Assembly: GCA_022606135.1 (NCBI GenBank)
Contig: JABYQN010000007.1
Location: forward strand, 2,232,001-2,296,000
Direction of reading: 5' to 3'
DNA: 64,000 nt
Source: Fomes fomentarius
Taxonomy: Eukaryota; Basidiomycota; Agaricomycetes; Polyporales; Polyporaceae
In this document: positions 57,921 through 64,000 of the stretch, one piece after another
Layout of the letters: each line of letters opens with the position of its first letter
Position numbering within the stretch: position 1 is the stretch's first letter
Notes under the pieces: model-generated
The model's database searches: none
What the model was told of the DNA's origin: nothing
The model's input: the letters and a program-made list of their open reading frames with translations, nothing else
Translations under genes and position numbers: made by a program

Positions 57921-60541
57921 ATGCCTTCCATTCTATCACGACTCCGCAATCGCACGTTAAGTCAGCACAGTTATGCTTCAGCCCAATCTGCGACCACACC
58001 AGTCTCTCCTCCTCTCGCACCCCAGGCGGATTCTCCTACTCTCTCGTCGTCACGTTCGGAGCCCGTCCTAGTCGATCGCAGGATTGTAGAGGATCTCCCC
58101 GCCCTCCTCGGGTCACTCGAAGCAACACAGTCCCCGCCGGGTGCTCTCAGGCCACCGCGGAAGCGGTCCGGCTTTGCTTCACTGGGCTTGCGTTCGACTC
58201 TCAAGGACGCTATCCTTGTCCAAGACGATCCTCACGCGGCGTCGGAGAAGGAAAACGAAGAGCTCCCTCCCTCAGCTCTGGTCGCCGCTCCGTCCGCATG
58301 GAAGGGCAAGCAGAGACAATCGTCTACATCATCACCGTGGTCGACGTTTGGACGACACCGACGTCATCAACGGTCGCCTTATGGCAGCCCTCACACACCT
58401 TCAGGACGCAGCTCGCGCATCCCGAGCGCCGACTCGGGTGCGCTGCGCAGCTCTTCTGTGAGCAATGTCGGAGAGGGACAAACCGTGTCTAACATTGCAT
58501 CGACTGCTTCTATCGACCATCCAACAAACTCACGTCCGACGGAGAGCAGTCGGGACGTGTCCGTGTTGTCTACCCTCGCTGGCTCGCTCTCCAACCGGTC
58601 CTCTCACTCCCACAAGTCGACCGCCGTCACTTTCGGATTCCAAAGCCCCCCGATACACGATGTCACGCTATCCCCATCCCAGCGTGAATCCGCCGAATTT
58701 GTGGCGTATACTTCCATGCCTGTGCTGCCGTTAGCGTATTCGACTGACAGTATTCTGTCGTCGCGCAATACATTCCCGCGGAGACACAAGCAACGCAAAC
58801 CGCGCTCTCAACGCACTATACCTCACGAACTTGCAGATTCGAATCGTTTTCAGGAGGAAGGTGAACAATTCCATCCTTGGCCACCGCCTAGTGGTAGACG
58901 CCCGTGCCTGGGTGATGCCATTGAGCGACCGGCAATTGCCGTGCCTCATGCAAAGCATGAGTCTGCGACGGAGACGACCGTGAGGCCTTGTTCTCCCCCC
59001 TTATACCCCCTCCCTTATCGTCCTCGTCGTCGCCCACAACCTCCGCACTTTTAGACGGTGAGTGGGCGCGCGTATGACTGGAGTTGTATTGATCTCACTG
59101 TTCTCGGCAGCGGAAAACCCCAGCGACGGCATCTTATCGCGTTCTCCTCCACACATCCCCAATTCGCGGGAGCGAGCGGACGATAGCTGGATGTCACAAC
59201 CACGCAATGCGAGCACCACGCTGAGCAGACGAGCTAGCGACACGAGGGACCCGCCCAGAAGAGGATCAAGTACTGCTTCTCGCACGAGCACTCCCGGCAG
59301 AACACGCAGCAAGCGTGCATCGCAGCTCAGCGAGCAATCGACTCCCATCGCGTCCACTTCATCTTCTTCCAACCAGAATGGAGGGGCTGGCCCATTTTCC
59401 ACTGCTTTTCCAGCGATCACGACACCCGCACCCCCCTCGTCGCTGCGAGTGCCTCGCACCCCACGCACTGCAAGCGAGCCGGGTCTACGCTCCGTTTCTG
59501 AGAAGTCCGGCTACGAGACTCCTTTGAACAACAAGGGCAAGCGCAAGGCCGAGGAAGTGGATATTACCCCTCCCGACCAGCGGGCCGGTCATCACGCCAC
59601 GTTTGTCATCCCTGCCGATGGTCGTCGTGAGTGTCACTACCCTCTCTGGACGTTCTTCTCCCCTTCTCGCCCCCAAGATGATGAGTATACGGTGTGGAGG
59701 CTCAAAATAACCCCCCCCAAACGAATGTGTTCAGGGGACGTCTATGACCGTGTTTGTAGCAATTACTCTTAACGCAGTCCGCTAATCTTGTTGTAGGCTC
59801 GCACCACGTATCTGAGGCTTCGAAGGCACCATCGTCTTATAATGACCGTAAGCGAGCTCGCCTTTCCACTGTGTCTCCCTCAGGCAGTCCTTCGAACTCG
59901 AGCACCTCAAGGCCGACCTCCCTCCAACGATATCCGACGGACTCATGGCCGAATCGCGCTGGCCCTCCTACGTCGCTGCATCGTGCCACATCGAAGACTA
60001 CGTCCACGCGCTCTCCTCGTCCCGAGTCCATGAGCGCCGCCCCCAGACACGCACAAGCAGAGAGACGGCGAAGTATGTCTGAGATCTCCTTCCCCATCAG
60101 CGCTCTCGTTGCACCCCACGCGCCCTCGGTCAGCGTACGTTCCGGCGGATACTATATGCGGGACCCTCGCAAGCCCCCTCGAGTCCAGCCCACTTCGTGG
60201 ACGTTGACTTTCCCCACTCCGGACGAGCAAGGCTCTCCTGTGCACGCTTGGGCGTTCTTCGTCGGCTTCGTCCTGTTCCCATTATGGTGGGTCGCGAGCT
60301 TCTGGCGCATTCCACGGACACGGCGGGTGGGAGGCACGGATACGGAGAAAGCTGTGACGTTAGACGACCCGCAGGTCGAGCACGGTGAGTACCTGGCTGT
60401 TATCCTTCGTGACTGCCCTAAGTCTAGCCCTCCGCAGATGCGAGGTCGTGGCGGTCGCGATGTCGTATCATGTCCGTGATCTCGCTGTTTACCTACATCC
60501 CGTTCATCGTTTTGGTGGCTGTCTTTGTCCCGCGCTCATGA
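57921..60541 (+). CDS. Ser-rich protein with two C-terminal membrane segments
   Basis: Four exons: 57921-59057, 59111-59626, 59797-60384, 60438-60541. They sum to 2345 nt, one short of 782 codons. The break is visible at the C run 58995-59000: the first frame ends in a stop at 59052-59054, but one more C gives LIPPPLSSSSSPTTSALLD, which runs into the donor at 59058 and joins AENPSDGILSRS in frame. The first 600 residues are Ser/Pro/Arg-rich and probably disordered, with many SP/TP sites and a basic KGKRKAEE patch. Near the C-terminus are WAFFVGFVLFPLWWVASFW and, after the last intron, ISLFTYIPFIVLVAVFV, two membrane helices in a hairpin. I do not recognise a named family. The break may be a sequence error. 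Confidence 0.65.
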
Positions 60542-60832
60542 CGCTGTAGATACCCGTATGTTTCCTTCGTGCTTCTCAGTCCTCTGTCGCCTGTCCGTTG
60601 GTCCCCATCGCTGTCCTTTCTGAGGGTTCTGATGCCACGTCGTCATTCTTTTCCTCTGCCCTTCTTTTTGAACACTGAACATAGTTGGTTTACAGTTGGA
60701 GCGTTGCAGTCGGACATACGCCCCGGAACAAGTAGCATACATCTCAATCCGAGAACATGTTGTGCAGTAGATATCAAGTACATACATGTTACAAGCCAAT
60801 TAATACCTGTTGTGCACTGCCCGCGATGGCGC

Positions 60833-61817
60833 TCAGTCATCTTCGACGTCAAGGTCTCCTTCGATACCGACGCCTTCGCCGGTGTCGTCGAACACAAGCT
60901 GATTCGCGTCGTAGTCCCAGTGACCCTGACCATCTTGGTAGTCCTCTTGGTACTCTGTGTAGACGACGGGTTCGACCTGCATATCTTGGTCATGATCTGC
61001 GCCATTGACTGTGCCATTGACTGCGGGAGTTTCCTGAAGCGACGCTCTGACAGCGTTCAGAATGTCGTCCATCCTGTCCCCAAACCGATCTTCAAGCTCC
61101 TCTACAATCTGCGAATGCGGTCACATGAATTATTTGTGCAAAGTCAAAAGATGGCAGACAACGGCCCATCCTGCACCGTGCGATAGGCAGCCTATAGGGG
61201 AGTGGAAAGGCGGAACCGAAATGATAGGCAGTCAATAGTTACGCAACAGGTTAACTTCGCCGAATTTGCACGCCTATCAGCCACCTATAGCCCGGTGCAC
61301 CATCTGGCGGTGCCAGGCGTGAAAGTCGCGGGATCACGCACCACATACAGCTCGACAGGTTCCGTAGGAGCCAGATTCACAATCTGTAGCTTTTCCGCCT
61401 TGGTGAGATCCCACTGGGCGAGGTTACGAGTCAGTTGCGTGATGCCTTGCGGACTTTGGGACGCAGTTGGCTGGAAGTCCGCGGACAGGAACTGGATGGC
61501 CTGCAATTACCGCTATGATGAGTCGGCCTCCAGCCGTCAGTGGACGCAGTTCCGGGACTGGACTGACCTCTACCTCGACCGTGCGGAGGTTCTCACAGAT
61601 ATCGTCGGGCGGAGGCTGGTATCGCGGAGGATGTCCTGCTGCCTCATCCTCCTTTTTGATACGGAGTGCGGTCTTTGTGCGCGCGAGGTGGTCGCTCTCG
61701 AGCTCTCGCAGCAGCGTGAGCACTTCGTAGTTGGACAGCAACGCCGAGCGTTGATTGAGGACCTGGCGGGCGGTCAATGCATCATTTGCGTGCGCGAAAA
61801 ATCGCACGAACCTCCAT
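60833..61817 (-). CDS. RPC17: RNA polymerase III subunit Rpc9 (Rpc17/CRCP)
   Basis: Four exons: 61812-61817 (only ATGGAG), 61568-61762, 61342-61500, 60833-61108; total 636 nt, 211 aa. MEVLNQRSALLSNYEVLTLL, then ENLRTVEVEAIQFLSAD, then GITQLTRNLAQWDLTKAEKL and QIVNLAPTEPVELY followed by IVEELEDRFGDRMDDIL: the Rpb4-like HRDC fold that pairs with Rpc25 in the Pol III stalk. NLAPTEPVELY and IVEELEDRF are family signatures. The C-terminus has an acidic Tyr/Gln tail (about 70 residues) longer than yeast Rpc17 (161 aa). Divergent from the Not2 gene, with 266 bp between start codons. Confidence 0.9.
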
Positions 61818-62083
61818 CGAGCGTTCACAGCGAGCCCAGCAGCATGGAAATCAGTCCCAGAATGCCTGAGAGTAGACAGAGCGGTCACCGCCGTGGGTAA
61901 TGAGCAATGACAGCACCGAGGAGATTGTCAAAGTCGACGTCGGGGTTCAAGCCGTGCGGGCGCTCGTCTTGCATTTCCCGCTTTCTACCCCGCCACCACC
62001 ATCGGACACGGCGAGCAAAGGCTCTTTCTTGCCATCCACGTCGACTCTGCGCGTTCTCTGCCACCCGGAACCATCCTCAAAGA
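61818..62083. promoter_or_regulatory. bidirectional promoter RPC17/NOT2
   Basis: 266 bp between the two start codons must hold both promoters. No clear TATA box was seen on either strand, as is common for housekeeping genes. Confidence 0.55.
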
Positions 62084-64000
62084 ATGCATCGCCCAGGTAA
62101 TCGCCCGAGCTCCCGCGAAGCCGTCGGTATGTTCTCATCGCGTGCAGGTCAACCCCCTCAGCGACCCCCAAGCCTCGGACCCAATCCTGCGCTGGGAGCA
62201 GCATACCGCGGCGGGCCCTATGCAGGCTACGGCCTGCCACAGCGGAACGTGATGCAAGGATATCCGAGCCTACCCACCCAGCGCACGGTCGTGCCCCAGC
62301 CATCACCCAATTTTCTCCAGCAGCGCGGGCAGAACAACTTCCCGTTCAACGCAGGCACCCTCCAGCAACAGCAGGCGCAAGCGCAGTCCCAGCTCACGTC
62401 TCAGACCTCCCTCTCGCATGCCGCTCACCAGCAGCAAACGCAGGGTTCTGGCGCTAACTCGACACTACCGCTGCATCTTGCACAGAACGCTGCTCCGAGT
62501 AGTCTGGCCCCCTCCGTGTCTTCGCAGAGCGAGCTTGGCCTCGATCCAAACGACTTCCCGGCACTAGGGACGGCACCGGCAAGTAGTACGCCTGCGCCAT
62601 CGAACGCCAATGCTGCAAGTTATGCAACGCAAGCTGGGACAGGAGCGGGGGGCAGTGGGGGACAGACGGGTAATGGCATTGGGGCGACTCCTGCACGAGA
62701 GCTAACGGCGGAGGACTTCCCTGCGTTAGGCGGGCAGAGTCAGACGACACAACAGCAATCGCAAGCGTCGCAGCAGACACCCGCAGACGGGCATCCTCCT
62801 GGTCTAAACGGTTTCCAGCAGCACACGGACCCACAACATCGACAGAACCTACTAGGATCGTTAACTAGTGGTTCGCAGCAGCAGCCGGGGTTGTTAAACT
62901 TGGGGCAGCAGGCTAGGAATGTGCATCCGGGGTTCCAGTCAGACGCGGACAAGCAGCGGGTGCGTCCCTCCATTTTATGTCCATCCAGATCCCCAATCCT
63001 CATGCGGTGCAGAATTACACGATCAAGAACAACCATGCAAATGCAGCTGCAGCATGGAATTCACCGAACGTCAATCCGAACGCGCAGCCTGCGAGTACAT
63101 TTTCCAACGGCCAGCAAAACCACACCCAAGTGCAGACACCCTCGCAGCAGCCGCAACAACAACAAACCCAACAGCATCTGAACGCACCGCCTGGCGTACC
63201 ACCGCCATCATCCTTCCCTCAGCAAACGGCACCTGCACAGCATACACCCTACGTCGCGAATGGCACCGTTGCGGGAGATACACCTCATCATCCATCGCAA
63301 GGACCTGCTCATGCCACGAGCGCAGTACCACAAACACCTGCACAACAAGTACTCATGTCACCAGCAGATCGATGGGGACTACTTGGGTTGCTCGCACTCA
63401 TTAAGAGCGCAGACCCAGACCAGAGTCTACTGGCAATAGGCACGGACTTGGGTACAATGGGATTGGACATGCAGAACCCTGGGTAAGCGCCGAAGCGCGT
63501 CTTTGTTGTCCTATATGGCTCATCATGTGCATTGCCTCCAGTAGTTTGTACTCCACATTCATCACGCCATGGGCGGACTCTTCTGCCGCGCATACGGTTG
63601 AGCCGGACTTCCACCTTCCTGCGTGCTACAACGTGCAACCGCCACCCCCCGGTCCGAACAAGGCCGCTGCATTCAGCGACGAGACACTGTTCTTCATGTT
63701 CTACTCGTCACCGCGGGACGCGCTCCAAGAAATTGCGGCGCAGGAACTGTACGTTCACTTGGCCATCTTGTACGCTCCCTCATCAATAACCATCACCATA
63801 CTAGATATAACCGCAATTGGCGTTACCATAAGGAGATGCGTCTCTGGATTACAAAGGAGAGCGGTACACAACCATCGCAGAAGGTGCCTGGCGGTGAGCA
63901 AGGCAGGTACTCGTACTGGGACCCCGAGATGTGGGAGAAGACGCAAAAGGAGATCACCGTGCTCTACTCGGACCTCGAAGAGAAGAGCCACCCAGCCTTC
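62084..64000 (+). CDS. NOT2: CCR4-NOT subunit Not2 (CNOT2), cut by window end
   Basis: Exons: 62084-62096, 62148-62959, 63013-63482, 63542-63748, 63805 to beyond the end. The first exon codes only MHRPG; GQPPQRPPSLGP follows. A Gln/Ala/Ser-rich region contains two short EDFPALG/NDFPALG blocks (about DPNDFPALG and TAEDFPALGG) typical of Not2. The C-terminal NOT box starts ADRWGLLGLLALIKSADPDQ, then SLYSTFITPWADSS, ETLFFMFYSSPRDALQEIAAQEL and YNRNWRYHKEMRLWITKE. Not2 scaffolds the mRNA deadenylation complex and joins Not3/5. For intron 2 the acceptor at 63012 (53-nt intron, QRNYTIKNN) fits better than one at 62988 (29 nt). The last residues of the NOT box are outside the window. Confidence 0.93.

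Noticed and set aside
62960..62988. 29-nt intron in NOT2
   Set aside because: The acceptor at 63012 gives a normal 53-nt intron and the family sequence QRNYTIKNN.
1..64000. CRISPR array, biosynthetic gene cluster or intact transposon
   Set aside because: No regularly spaced repeats, no PKS/NRPS/terpene synthase, no transposase, reverse transcriptase or long terminal repeats were seen.

Overview
This is a piece of a filamentous basidiomycete nuclear genome, most likely an Agaricomycete. The genes are dense in short GT-AG introns of about 50-65 nt, have small first exons, and include typical Agaricomycete families: SLC16-like MFS permeases, an F-box/LRR protein, an intron-rich NAD-glutamate dehydrogenase, a basidiomycete-type HET protein and a large orphan P-loop NTPase. 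No rRNA, confident tRNA, CRISPR array or intact transposon was seen. Exon joins were worked out by hand; for most genes I counted that the joined exons are divisible by three.

Left part (1-20 kb): two decayed monocarboxylate-permease relics on the + strand (about 600-1330 and 2672-3976) flank a small MIF4G-like gene on the - strand. Then come a large Raptor (TORC1) homologue with three reading-frame breaks (4880-9905), an alpha/beta-hydrolase lipase (10576-12488), and a tandem array of three MFS permeases on the - strand (12802-19121) sharing a 17-nt micro-exon. The first of these three has a one-base frame break.

Middle (20-38.3 kb): a dual-specificity phosphatase, an F-box/LRR gene with a frame break, a secreted lactonase-type beta-propeller, a short-chain dehydrogenase, and NAD-glutamate dehydrogenase with about 20 exons and a long first intron. 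About 3 kb gene-poor stretches separate these last genes.

The 38.4-46.6 kb region is the most unusual. A 868-aa P-loop NTPase converges on a 1343-aa HET-domain protein whose N-terminal module is internally duplicated. A truncated copy of the HET gene's 3' end lies on the far side of the NTPase, so the NTPase sits between two same-orientation pieces of HET gene. This looks like a duplicated or rearranged NLR-like/heterokaryon-incompatibility module.

Right part (48-64 kb): two tandem GH20 beta-hexosaminidases flank a small helical-repeat gene; then an Ent3-like ENTH clathrin adaptor, a serine-rich two-TM membrane protein (one frame break in a C run), RNA polymerase III subunit Rpc9, and, divergent from it, the CCR4-NOT subunit Not2, which runs off the window.

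Across the window there are five single-base frame breaks, at least three of them in C/G runs. Some may be assembly errors rather than biology; the permease relics and the HET fragment, however, are clearly real decay.
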